From: Neisseria sp. KEM232
Lineage (GTDB): Bacteria > Pseudomonadota > Gammaproteobacteria > Burkholderiales > Neisseriaceae
DNA: 64,000 nt
Reading direction: 5' to 3'
Assembly (NCBI RefSeq): GCF_002237445.1
Contig: NZ_CP022527.1
Span: 186,001 to 250,000, forward strand
The position numbers were made by a program, and so were the translations under genes. The notes under the pieces are model-generated. The model saw only the letters and a program-made list of their open reading frames with translations, was not told where the DNA came from and made no database searches. The number at the start of each line of letters is the position of its first letter. Position 1 is the stretch's first letter. This document shows, one piece after another, positions 41,145 through 49,515 of the stretch.

Positions 41145-42707
41145 ATGGATTTAAGCTGGTTAGCCGAACCGCAAACCTGGATAGGTTTCGCCACCCTGCT
41201 GCTGCTCGAAGTGGTGCTCGGCATCGACAATCTCGTATTCGTCGCCATACTGGCGAACAAAGTCAAACCCAAGCTGCGCGACCGCGCCCGCATCACCGGC
41301 CTGTCGCTCGCCGTCCTCCTGCGCATCGTCATGCTCGCCTTTATGGCGCACATCATGACCCTCACCTCCCCCTTCATGCACCTGGGCGCCCACCCCGTTT
41401 CCGGCAAAGACCTCATCATGCTCGCCGGCGGCCTCTTCCTCCTCTACAAAGCCACCACCGAGCTGCACGAGCGCCTCGAAGGCGCCAACCACTTCACCGT
41501 CTCCGACAGCCACAAAAAACACTCGCCCTTCTGGGGCGTCGTCGCGCAAATCCTCATCCTCGACGCCGTTTTCTCCATCGACTCCGTCATCACCGCCGTT
41601 GCCATGGTCGAACACATCGTCATCGCCATGGCCGCCGTCGTCGTCGCCATGGCCGCCATGATGTGGGCGAGCAAAGCGCTTACCGAATTTGTCGACCGCC
41701 ATCCCACCGTCGTCATGCTCTGCCTCGGTTTTCTGCTGATGATAGGCTTCAGCCTCATCGCCGAAGCCTTCCACTTCCAAATCCCCAAAGGCTACCTCTA
41801 CGCCGCCATCGGCTTTTCCGTCCTCATCGAAATCTTCAACCAGATTTCGCAGAAAAACACCAAGAAAAACGACTACGCCGGCAGCTCCTGGCGCCAGCGC
41901 ACCGCCGAAAACGTGTTGGGCATGATGGGCATCCGCGAAAGCATACTGGCGGGCGGCGAAGGCGGCAGCGAAGACAGCGAACACTTTGAAGAAAACGAAA
42001 AATCCATGATACGCAGCGTGCTCACCCTCGCTGAGCGCCCCATCCCCGGCGTGATGATTCCCCGCCGCGACATCGAGCGTCTCGACATCTCGCAAAGCAA
42101 GGAAGAGCAGCGCCAAACCCTGCAAACCACGCCCTACTCCCGCCTGCTCGTCGTCGGCAAAGCGGGCGTCGACGAACCTTTGGGTTACATCAACAAAAAA
42201 GACCTGCTCGCCCAACTGCTCGACACGGGCGAGCTCAACATTCAGACGGCCTTGCGCCAGCCGCTCGTCCTGCCCGACAGCACCACCGCCCTCAACGCCA
42301 TCGAACTCTTCCGCAACAGCAGCGCCGACTACGCCCTAGTCGTCGACGAATTCGGCGCCGTGCTCGGCATGGTCACCATGAAAGACCTGCTCGAAACCAT
42401 CGCCGGCGAATTTCCCGAAGAATTCGAACGCGAAGAAGACGCCGTTATCCAAGCTGACGGCCAAACCGACAGCTTCACCGTCGACGGCAGCCTTGAATAC
42501 GTCGAACTCGCCCCCCAGCTCAATCTGCCGCCGCCCGAAGAAGACGCCCCCTTCCACACCGTCGCCGGCCTGATTATGGAAGAGCTGGAAAACCTGCCCG
42601 AAGTCGGCGAAAGCACCGACTACCACGGCTGGCGCTTCACCGTATTGGAAAAAGAAGGCCAACGCATCGAGCGCGTGCAAATCAGCCGCATCCCCGACGA
42701 AGAATAA
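41145..42707 (+). CDS. TerC-family membrane protein with CBS and CorC/HlyC domains
   Basis: 520 aa. The first 230 residues hold seven or so membrane helices of the TerC family with acidic signature residues (EVVLGIDNLVFVAIL and DAVFSIDSVITAVAM). Then a paired CBS domain (about 300-420, starting RPIPGVMIPRRDIERL and ending ALVVDEFGAVLGMVTMKDLLE) and a C-terminal CorC/HlyC transporter-associated domain. Like E. coli YegH/YoaE. Metal-ion export or resistance is proposed for the family; the ion is unknown. AAGGA precedes the ATG. Confidence 0.88.
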   Translation: MDLSWLAEPQTWIGFATLLLLEVVLGIDNLVFVAILANKVKPKLRDRARITGLSLAVLLRIVMLAFMAHIMTLTSPFMHLGAHPVSGKDLIMLAGGLFLLYKATTELHERLEGANHFTVSDSHKKHSPFWGVVAQILILDAVFSIDSVITAVAMVEHIVIAMAAVVVAMAAMMWASKALTEFVDRHPTVVMLCLGFLLMIGFSLIAEAFHFQIPKGYLYAAIGFSVLIEIFNQISQKNTKKNDYAGSSWRQRTAENVLGMMGIRESILAGGEGGSEDSEHFEENEKSMIRSVLTLAERPIPGVMIPRRDIERLDISQSKEEQRQTLQTTPYSRLLVVGKAGVDEPLGYINKKDLLAQLLDTGELNIQTALRQPLVLPDSTTALNAIELFRNSSADYALVVDEFGAVLGMVTMKDLLETIAGEFPEEFEREEDAVIQADGQTDSFTVDGSLEYVELAPQLNLPPPEEDAPFHTVAGLIMEELENLPEVGESTDYHGWRFTVLEKEGQRIERVQISRIPDEE

Positions 42708-42713
42708 AAACGC

Positions 42714-42756
42714 AAAGCCTGAGGCCGTCTGAAAATTTCAGACGGCCTCAGGCTTT
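42714..42756. terminator. Uptake-sequence hairpin after the TerC gene
   Basis: AAAGCCTGAGGCCGTCTGAAA faces its perfect complement with almost no loop: a 43-base palindrome in which the uptake sequences form the inner arms. Confidence 0.85.
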
Positions 42757-43227
42757 GTATATAGAGGAACAACACAAGAAACTACGGTGTTGATTCGCCT
42801 AAGATTTTTGTGTTGGCTCACTATAAAACAAGCGCCGCTTCCATTCCCGTACAGCGGGAATGGCGCCGACCGGACAAATCCGGCATTTTGCAAAAACTTT
42901 ACAAACAGAACACCTCCACATCCCGCACGACACAAGAAGGCCGTCTGAAAGCACAGCTTGGCCGCAACCCAAGCCGCCATACGCTTTCAGACGGCCTCAA
43001 AATCCCTTAGCCGTCAAACAGAATTTCCACCGCCCTCCTTTACAGAACACAAACGCAGAAACCGCGCTGCCCGGGCGGTTCGGCCGCCAGCAAAGGCTGC
43101 CCCGCCGCTTTGCGGACGATTTACAAAACCTCAGGCCGTCTGAATGTGCCAAGCACAAAAAGGCCGCCTGAAAAAGCCCGCCCGCAAACGCAGACAGTTT
43201 TTTCAGACGGCCTGATCCTATTGCCCG
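42757..43227. other. Gene-free repeat-rich region between the TerC gene and ypfJ
   Basis: 470 bases with no credible gene. It contains a Correia-end fragment (GTGTTGGCTCACTATA, about 42811-42826; compare 15705), a dRS3-like palindrome with a 7-base spacer (42843-42861), an uptake hairpin spanning about 42937-42996, and a ypfJ-side hairpin (about 43160-43213) whose left arm reads AGGCCGCCTGAA, one base off. Confidence 0.7.
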
Positions 43228-44070
43228 TCAGCCCGCTTCAAACGTATTGCACTGATTGATGTCGCCGCTCTCCAGCCCGCGTTTGAGCCAGTACATACGC
43301 TGATCGGACGTGCCGTGGGTAAAGCTGTCGGGCACGGCGTAGCCTCTACTGCGCTTTTGCAGGGTGTCGTCGCCGACCGCGGCGGCGGCATTCACCGCCT
43401 CTTCGATGTCGCCCGCTTCAAGTAGGTTTTGCCGCTGCGCGTATTTCGCCCACACGCCGGCGAAGCAGTCGGCCTGCAATTCGAGTTTCACCGACAAGCG
43501 GTTGGCTTCTGCCTTGCCCGCCTGCTGCTGCATCTGGTGCACCTGCGGCAGGATGCCGAGCAGGTTTTGCACGTGGTGGCCGACTTCGTGGGCGATCACA
43601 TAGCCGAAGGCCGTGTCGCCCGCCGCGCCGAGTTTGCTGCGCATTTCTTCGTAAAACGACAAATCGAGATAGACTTTTTTGTCGGCCGGGCAATAGAAAG
43701 GCCCCATCGCCGCCTGTCCCGTGCCGCAGGCCGTGCGCGTGCCGCCGGTGTAGAACACAAGGGTGGTCGGGCTGTATTTGGCGTTTTGCCGCGCGAAATA
43801 TTCGCTCCAGGTTTTTTCCGTATCGGCCAACACCACGGCCGACAATTCGGCCAGTTGCGCTTCTTCCTGGCTGCTGACGCGCGTCTGCTGCGTGCTGCCG
43901 ATGCCCAGTTGCGGCGAGCCGCCGACGATGCCCGACAAATCGACGCCGTAATACGCGCCGACGAGGACGACAATCAGGCCGACGATGCCCATGCCGCCTC
44001 CTCCTCCGCCGCCGCTTTGCCCGCGACGGTCTTCGATATTGCTGCTTTGTTCTCTGCCTTGCCAACGCAT
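43228..44070 (-). CDS. ypfJ: YpfJ-family neutral zinc metallopeptidase
   Basis: 280 aa from the ATG at 44070 (MRWQGREQSSNIEDRRG). A Gly-rich stretch and one membrane helix (MGIVGLIVVLVGAYYGVDL) precede a periplasmic-type domain with zinc motif HEVGHH, TGGTRTACG and QADCFAGVWA. Family members are putative metallopeptidases of unknown substrate. The opening MRWQGRxxSxNxED wording is characteristic. Confidence 0.88.
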   Translation of the reverse strand: MRWQGREQSSNIEDRRGQSGGGGGGGMGIVGLIVVLVGAYYGVDLSGIVGGSPQLGIGSTQQTRVSSQEEAQLAELSAVVLADTEKTWSEYFARQNAKYSPTTLVFYTGGTRTACGTGQAAMGPFYCPADKKVYLDLSFYEEMRSKLGAAGDTAFGYVIAHEVGHHVQNLLGILPQVHQMQQQAGKAEANRLSVKLELQADCFAGVWAKYAQRQNLLEAGDIEEAVNAAAAVGDDTLQKRSRGYAVPDSFTHGTSDQRMYWLKRGLESGDINQCNTFEAG

Positions 44071-44105
44071 GATGTGGTTTCCTTTATTTGAGATGTGGAG
44101 AGTGT

Positions 44106-44142
44106 TTTTAAACTTCGTTGAAACTTTGCTTTCAGACGGCCT
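44106..44142. repeat. Composite repeat: TTCGTTGAA palindrome joined to an uptake sequence
   Basis: AACTTCGTTGAAACTTTGC followed by TTTCAGACGGCCT. The same two-part unit occurs at 51032-51067, 61178-61212 and, more diverged, 57092-57127. Confidence 0.6.
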
Positions 44143-44178
44143 CTGCGTTTTTACGCCTGAAAATATGCGGATACCGTC

Positions 44179-44274
44179 ATTCCCGCGCAGGCGGGAATCT
44201 TGTTTCGGATAAGGCCTAAAACCGTTTTTCAAAAATTGTCGGATATCGACCAAGATTCCCGCCTGCGCGGGAAT
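44179..44274. repeat. dRS3 pair flanking an RS element
   Basis: Perfect dRS3 palindromes ATTCCC-N8-GGGAAT at 44179-44198 and 44255-44274, with the same spacing and similar interior as 2525-2620. Confidence 0.9.
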
Positions 44275-44299
44275 GACGCCGGTTGTTTTTTCAGACGGC

Positions 44300-44692
44300 C
44301 TACCATTCCCCGCGTTTGAGTTTTTCGATTTGGCGGCGGTCGCGCTTGGTCGGCCGCCCTTCGGGATAGGCCGTGCTGATGCGCGAGGCCTGGTCGAGAA
44401 GCTTCTGCGCTTCGCGTTCGGCCGCCACTTTTTCGTCTTCGCGGTAGAGCAGGCGCGCTTCGGACGCGGGGCGGCGCTGGTGGTTGAGGGCGAGCACGGT
44501 GATTTCGTAGGGCAGCGAATTGAGCGTCAGGCGGATAACGTCGCCCGCCGCAATGTTTTTGCTGTTTTTCACCTTCGCGCCGTTTACCAAAACGCGCCCC
44601 AGCTCGATATGCTTCTGCGCCAGCGCGCGGGTTTTGAAAAAGCGCGCCGCCCACAGCCATTTGTCCAAACGCATCGCGGTTTCCGCCACCAT
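44300..44692 (-). CDS. hslR: S4-domain RNA-binding heat-shock protein (Hsp15-like)
   Basis: 130 aa. S4 domain at the N-terminus (RLDKWLWAARFFKTRALAQ, GRVLVNG, AGDVIRLTL) and a basic tail (GRPTKRDRRQIEKLKRG). Hsp15 rescues stalled 50S subunits carrying nascent chains. Faces the dRS3 cassette on its 3' side. Confidence 0.9.
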   Translation of the reverse strand: MVAETAMRLDKWLWAARFFKTRALAQKHIELGRVLVNGAKVKNSKNIAAGDVIRLTLNSLPYEITVLALNHQRRPASEARLLYREDEKVAAEREAQKLLDQASRISTAYPEGRPTKRDRRQIEKLKRGEW

Positions 44693-44889
44693 TTCCGTCC
44701 CTTTCCTACCCGCTGCAAAAGACGGCAGTTTAACACGGCGGATGCGTCAGAATAAAAACTCTAAGGGGATGAAATAGCGCTTGCCCGCCTACCGTTTATC
44801 GCGTAAATTGCGCGCCTTGTTTCGCAAAAGCGCGCCATCCGCGTATGATATTGCGCGAAAACCCGATTAAAAAGTGAGAACGTCCGAAT

Positions 44890-45849
44890 ATGAAACCCGT
44901 CTTTCTTGACTTCGAGCAGCCCATTGCCGAACTGACCAAAAAAATCGAAGAATTACGTTTCGTCCAAGGCGAATCCGCCGTGGACATCAGCGACGAAATC
45001 GAACGTTTGCAGAAAAAAAGCAGCGATCTGACCAAATCCATCTACGCCAAACTCACCCCCGCACAGGTCTCGCAGGTTTCCCGCCACCCGCAGCGCCCCT
45101 ACACCCTCGACTACATCGCCGCCCTGTGCACCGACTTCCAAGAGCTGCACGGCGACCGTCATTTTGCCGACGACTACGCCATCGTCGGCGGCCTGGCGCG
45201 TTTTAACGGCCAAAGCGTCGTCGTTATCGGCCACCAGAAAGGCCGCGACACCAAAGAAAAAATCCGCCGCAACTTCGGCATGCCGCGCCCCGAAGGCTAC
45301 CGCAAAGCCCTGCGCCTGATGCGTCTGGCCGAAAAATTCCGCCTGCCCGTGCTCACCTTCGTCGACACCCCCGGCGCCTATCCCGGCATCGGCGCGGAAG
45401 AGCGCAACCAGTCCGAAGCCATCGGCCGCAACCTCTACGAACTGACCAAGCTCAAAACCCCCGTCATCTGCACCATCATCGGCGAAGGCGGCTCCGGCGG
45501 CGCGCTGGCGATTGCCGTCGGCGACTATGTCAACATGCTGCAATATTCCACCTATTCCGTGATTTCCCCCGAAGGCTGCGCCTCCATCCTGTGGAAAACC
45601 GCCGAAAAAGCCGCCGATGCCGCCGCCGCGCTGGGCATCACCGCCGACCGCCTGCTCAAACTCGGCCTGATCGACAAAGTCATCGACGAACCGCTGGGCG
45701 GCGCACACCGCAACTACGACGAACTGATGAACAACGTGCGCGAAGTGCTCACTGACCAGCTCCGCGCCGCGCAGGACATGCCACAGGCCGATCTGCTCGA
45801 ACGCCGCTTCGGCCGCATCATGGCCTACGGCCGGTTCGTCGAAAAATAA
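44890..45849 (+). CDS. accA: Acetyl-CoA carboxylase carboxyltransferase subunit alpha
   Basis: 319 aa. With AccD it transfers the carboxyl group from biotin to acetyl-CoA, the first step of fatty acid synthesis. N-terminal helix (FEQPIAELTKKIEELR), ELHGDRHFADDYAIVGGLAR, oxyanion-forming DTPGAYPGIGAEERNQSEAI and GEGGSGGALAI are all typical. AGTGAGAACGTCCGAAT precedes the ATG. Confidence 0.96.
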   Translation: MKPVFLDFEQPIAELTKKIEELRFVQGESAVDISDEIERLQKKSSDLTKSIYAKLTPAQVSQVSRHPQRPYTLDYIAALCTDFQELHGDRHFADDYAIVGGLARFNGQSVVVIGHQKGRDTKEKIRRNFGMPRPEGYRKALRLMRLAEKFRLPVLTFVDTPGAYPGIGAEERNQSEAIGRNLYELTKLKTPVICTIIGEGGSGGALAIAVGDYVNMLQYSTYSVISPEGCASILWKTAEKAADAAAALGITADRLLKLGLIDKVIDEPLGGAHRNYDELMNNVREVLTDQLRAAQDMPQADLLERRFGRIMAYGRFVEK

Positions 45850-45858
45850 ACACATGGC

Positions 45859-45893
45859 AAAGGCCGTCTGAAAGCGTTTTTCAGACGGCCTTT
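45859..45893. terminator. Uptake-sequence hairpin after accA
   Basis: AAAGGCCGTCTGAAAG faces its complement across CGTT, with a T run. Another pair lies at about 45989-46043 just before the next gene. Confidence 0.85.
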
Positions 45894-46061
45894 TTCGTTT
45901 TACCGTTAAAAAACTTTCCGCAAACACCCTATCCCCCATCCTGCCCCGCCTTTGCAGCGGGCAGCAGCGCGGGCAAAACCAAACATTGAGGCCGTCTGAA
46001 AACGGATTTTTCCCAAGCCGAAACCGCGCTTTCAGACGGCCTCAAACAGACAAAACAGCAA

Positions 46062-46448
46062 ATGAAGAAAAAGAAAACCGGCAAACAATACCTCGGCCTG
46101 CTGCTTGTCTGCCTCAACGAAGGCTGCGACGACACCCTGCCCGACTACGGCGGCCTGGACCTTACCAACCGCAGCAGCATCCGCAGCATGGTTGCCGATT
46201 ACATCGCCCCGCATTACCGCAGCTTGACCCCGTCCGAACAATTCCGCGTCAAAGAAAGCCTGCGCTACGGACTGAACTTCTGGCCGGAAAGCGACTTGGC
46301 GGACGCGTTTCCCTACGAATCCGTCGTTGCCGTCCCGCCGCAGATGCCCGTCCGCGAACTCTTCCGGCAAATCTGGTACGACCTGTTCGACGGCGAAGAA
46401 CCGCTGGTTGGGAACCCCGAAGACTACGAAGAAATCCCGCCGTGTTAA
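46062..46448 (+). CDS. Uncharacterised small protein
   Basis: 128 aa. Lys-rich start, then an acidic, aromatic body (EGCDDTLPDYGGLDLTN, LRYGLNFWPESDL, FRQIWYDLFDGEEPL). No signal peptide. I do not recognise the family. The downstream gene overlaps its end by seven bases, so the two are coupled. The frame has codon use like its neighbours. Confidence 0.6.
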   Translation: MKKKKTGKQYLGLLLVCLNEGCDDTLPDYGGLDLTNRSSIRSMVADYIAPHYRSLTPSEQFRVKESLRYGLNFWPESDLADAFPYESVVAVPPQMPVRELFRQIWYDLFDGEEPLVGNPEDYEEIPPC

Positions 46449-46861
46449 ACACCACCACGCACGAAACCCCCGCCGTCTTCATCAGCGGCGACAAGGACGG
46501 ACGCAGAATCGAATTTGCCGCCGATGCCGCCGCCTCCGCCGCACTTGCCCGACTGATGGCGCAAAACCGCAGCATCCGCCTGCCGCTGCCCGCCGACCCC
46601 GATGCCGCCCTGCCGCGCCCGTTTGCCTTTTTGCAACTGATCTGCGCCGATGCAAGCGGCGGGCTGCTGTCTGTCGGCATCAGCGACTCAGGCGACACCA
46701 TCTGCCTCACCGGCGATGCCGCCTACGCCAAACTCATTGCCGCCTTGGAATATTTTTTCGACAGCGGCGCACAGGCGGGCGACCATTTCCATCTTGATGC
46801 CGCCGCACGCGACAGCCTGCTCCACTCCGCCGCCCCGGCATTGATATTCGTCTGCCTGTAG
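46442..46861 (+). CDS. Uncharacterised small protein, overlapping the previous gene
   Basis: 139 aa from a GTG at 46442 (VLNTTTHETPAVFISGDKDG). Mixed beta/alpha pattern with a conserved-looking GLLSVGISDSGDTI segment. No family recognised. Start inferred from the overlap with the upstream stop, which suggests translational coupling. Confidence 0.55.
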   Translation: MLNTTTHETPAVFISGDKDGRRIEFAADAAASAALARLMAQNRSIRLPLPADPDAALPRPFAFLQLICADASGGLLSVGISDSGDTICLTGDAAYAKLIAALEYFFDSGAQAGDHFHLDAAARDSLLHSAAPALIFVCL

Positions 46862-47049
46862 GGCAGCACTGAGGCCGTCTGAAAACAGCCGCCAAAACCG
46901 ATAACGCGCAACCCGGATACCGTCCGAACAAAGGAATCAAATAAACCAAACCGCAGGCGATCCGCCATATCACAGGCCGTTTGAAAGCCTTTTCGGTTTT
47001 CAGACGGCCTCTGCCAAAGCAAACGGCGCGCTTGCCGGACAACAAAAAG

Positions 47050-47077
47050 AAAGCCCTGCAATTTCTTGCAGGGCTTT
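47050..47077 (-). terminator. Terminator of the tRNA pair
   Basis: AAAGCCCTGCA-ATTTCT-TGCAGGGCTTT followed by a U tract on the minus strand, directly after tRNA-Glu. Confidence 0.9.
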
Positions 47078-47085
47078 CGGAATGC

Positions 47086-47160
47086 TGGCACGCCCACGGG
47101 GAATCGAACCCCGGTTACCGCCGTGAAAGGGCGATGTCCTAACCGCTAGACGATGGGCGC
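47086..47160 (-). tRNA. tRNA-Glu (anticodon TTC)
   Basis: 75 nt with encoded CCA. Acceptor GCGCCCA pairs with TGGGCGT, anticodon loop CTTTCAC, T loop GGTTCGATTCC. Read on the minus strand after tRNA-Arg. Confidence 0.97.
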
Positions 47161-47170
47161 GTAGTTTTTC

Positions 47171-47247
47171 TGGCGCACCCGGAGCGATTCGAACGCCCGA
47201 CCCTCTGGTTCGTAGCCAGATACTCTATCCAACTGAGCTACGGGTGC
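47171..47247 (-). tRNA. tRNA-Arg (anticodon ACG)
   Basis: 77 nt with encoded CCA. Acceptor GCACCCG pairs with CGGGTGC, anticodon loop CTACGAA, T loop GTTCGAATC. Ten bases upstream of tRNA-Glu on the same strand. tRNA-Arg(ACG) is a known target class of colicin D-type nucleases such as the one at 36450-36757. Confidence 0.97.
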
Positions 47248-47360
47248 GAGAAAGATTCAGATTATATGGGTCGGCATTAGGGCTGTCAAGCATTCTTGCT
47301 GAAAATTTTCCGCCACGGCGGTAAAATGCCGCCTTTTTCTTGAACGGTAACGGAATTTTA

Positions 47361-48746
47361 ATGACGGATTCTTTGCGCTGGCGCGCTTTGGCAGAGTTTT
47401 TGACGGCATTCGGGCAGCCTGCGGTGGTGATCGATTTGGAAACCACGGGCGGCAATCCCGACAGCGACCGCGTCACCGAAATCGCCCTGCTGCGTTTCGA
47501 CGACGGCGGCGTGACGCGCTATACGCATCTGGTCAATCCGCAGCGCGGCATCCCCGCCTTTATCGCCGCGCTGACGGGCATCGACGACGGTATGGTGGCC
47601 GGCGCGCCGCCGTTTGCCGCGCTGGCAGGCGAACTCTTGCTGCTACTGCGCGGCTGCGTGCTGCTGGCGCACAACAGCAAATTCGACTACACCTTTCTGC
47701 GCCGCGAGTTCGCCCGCTGCGGCCTGCATTTTGCCGTGCCGACGCTGTGCACGGTGCAGCTTTCGCGCCGCCTCTACCCGCAGTTTTTCAAGCACAGCCT
47801 CGAGAGCATCATCGAGCGCCACGGCATTGCCGCCGCGCCGCGCCACCGCGCGATGAGCGACGTGCTGGCGCTGGCAGACTATTTGGAAACCGCAGCGGCG
47901 GATTTGGGACGGGAAACGCTGGCGCAGCAGGCCGGCAAGCTGCTGCGTCCCCGTCTGCCGCCGGCCGGTTTGTCCGATGCGCTGGAGCGGCAGCTTGACG
48001 CTTTGTCCGACGGCCACGGCGTGCTGCTGTGGCTTGATGCGTCAGGCAAGCCGCTGCATCTGGCGGCGCACCGGCAGACGTTTTCCGAAGCGTCAGAGCT
48101 GCTGCACAAACAGAAACCTTTGCGCGCGGCGGCGGAAATCCGTTTCCTGCCCGCAGCAGGCGCGCTGCACGCGCTGATGCTGAAAGCGCAAACAGCGGCG
48201 GAATACGGTTTCAGGCCGTCTGAAAACGCGGCGGATCAGGAATATCTGACCGTGCGGCTGCGCAGCAATGAGCGCGGGCATTTGCAGGCAAGGCTGGTGC
48301 GGCTTTCAGACGGCCTGTCGGCAGAAAAGCCCAACGGCCTGTTCCTGCACAAGAAAGCGGCAAAACGGGCGCTGGACACATGGGCGCGCGAGCAGGGTTT
48401 GTGCCCCGCGCTGCTCGATATTCTGCCGCCTACCTTCGCCAAAAACGCGCCCTGCCCTGTGGCCGCTTGCGGCGGCTGCGGCGGCGAATGCGCGTCTTCA
48501 GACGGCCTGAATGCGCACAACCGCAAAACGGCCGATGCTGCGGCTCTGCTGCCGGTGGCGGACTGGGGCAAGGCGCACACGCTGGAAATCACGGAAACGG
48601 ACGAGGCGCTGGGTAGCCTGTCGTTTTCCTGCTCGGGCGGCGCGCTGCTGATGCCCGACGGGCTGTGGTATTTCGACCGTTCGCTGCCTGCGGTGCTGAA
48701 AGAAAAGCTGCGTAAGGAGCGGCATACGGTTAAGGTGCTGGCTTAG
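47361..48746 (+). CDS. DnaQ-like 3'-5' exonuclease domain protein
   Basis: 461 aa from the ATG at 47361. Residues about 20-180 are a DEDDh exonuclease: VVIDLETTGGNPDSDRVTE (motif I), LLAHNSKFDYTFL (II) and RHRAMSDVLALADYL (III). The C-terminal 270 residues are a separate domain with a Cys cluster (CPVAACGGCGGEC) like the back half of Pol III epsilon/UvrC-type fusions. Three uptake sequences are read in frame (RPSEN near 48215, LSDGLSA near 48305, SSDGLNA near 48498). Role in repair or proofreading inferred. Confidence 0.85.
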   Translation: MTDSLRWRALAEFLTAFGQPAVVIDLETTGGNPDSDRVTEIALLRFDDGGVTRYTHLVNPQRGIPAFIAALTGIDDGMVAGAPPFAALAGELLLLLRGCVLLAHNSKFDYTFLRREFARCGLHFAVPTLCTVQLSRRLYPQFFKHSLESIIERHGIAAAPRHRAMSDVLALADYLETAAADLGRETLAQQAGKLLRPRLPPAGLSDALERQLDALSDGHGVLLWLDASGKPLHLAAHRQTFSEASELLHKQKPLRAAAEIRFLPAAGALHALMLKAQTAAEYGFRPSENAADQEYLTVRLRSNERGHLQARLVRLSDGLSAEKPNGLFLHKKAAKRALDTWAREQGLCPALLDILPPTFAKNAPCPVAACGGCGGECASSDGLNAHNRKTADAAALLPVADWGKAHTLEITETDEALGSLSFSCSGGALLMPDGLWYFDRSLPAVLKEKLRKERHTVKVLA

Positions 48747-48835
48747 GCGGCGCGGTGCTTTTGGCGAAAGCCGCTTGGCAAGGCGGGGGCATCGGCTGCG
48801 AAACCGGCTGTATCAGCCACAACAAAAGGCCGTCT

Positions 48836-48858
48836 GAAAAATATTTTCAGACGGCCTT
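48836..48858. terminator. Uptake-sequence hairpin after the DUF4124 gene
   Basis: AAGGCCGTCTGAAAA directly abuts its complement (ATATTTTCAGACGG). Serves the convergent genes on both sides. Confidence 0.8.
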
Positions 48859-48876
48859 CAAGCGGATACGGCTGGT

Positions 48877-49350
48877 TTATTTGCAGTATTTGGAAACGTC
48901 TTGGTTGAAGCGTTCAATCAGCGCTTCGCGTTTGTCGGTGCGGGCGCTTTGCGCGTAGGACAGGTTCATCTGCGCGGTTTTGCAGTTGGCCTCGGCGGTC
49001 TGTTTGTTCTGCTCTTCGATTTCTTTGTTGCGTTTTTCCGCTTCTTTGTTCTGCTCGGCCAGCTTGGCGTTCAGCGCACTCTGCTGGTCGGCCAGCGACG
49101 GCGCGGCGTTGGGATCGCCCACTGTGGTGACGGAGGCGGGCTGCGTGGTGGCGCTGGCAGGCGGGGTGACTTTGTGGGTGCGGATGTTGATGATGGTGGA
49201 CTGGGTGGGTTTGAGGCCGCGCGGCACGTCGGAATAGACGTTGCCTTTGCCGTCTTTCCAGCGGTATACCTCAGAACCAGCCGCATACAAACTGCCGGAC
49301 ACCAGCAGGCCGCCCAAAACCAATGCTTTTGCAATACGGGTAATGTGCAT
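48877..49350 (-). CDS. DUF4124-containing secreted protein
   Basis: 157 aa. Signal peptide (ALVLGGLLVSGSLYAAG), then the DUF4124 pattern SEVYRWKDGKGNVYSDVPR, a Thr/Pro-rich linker, a Gln/Glu/Lys coiled coil (about 90-120) and a Cys-flanked C-terminus (NCKTAQMNL...KYCK). Periplasmic; function unknown for the family. Confidence 0.8.
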   Translation of the reverse strand: MHITRIAKALVLGGLLVSGSLYAAGSEVYRWKDGKGNVYSDVPRGLKPTQSTIINIRTHKVTPPASATTQPASVTTVGDPNAAPSLADQQSALNAKLAEQNKEAEKRNKEIEEQNKQTAEANCKTAQMNLSYAQSARTDKREALIERFNQDVSKYCK

Positions 49351-49515
49351 CGTTCAACTCTCTTCTATGTTCGTTATTCGGAATGGCGCGGATTGTACCG
49401 CATTTATCCCTATGCCGTCATGTTATCGCCCGTTTTGCCGCCAAACTGTTTGGGGCGGGCGCGGCAAATTTGATACAATGCCGTGCATCTTGCACAAACT
49501 GAAAGTTAAAGCATC

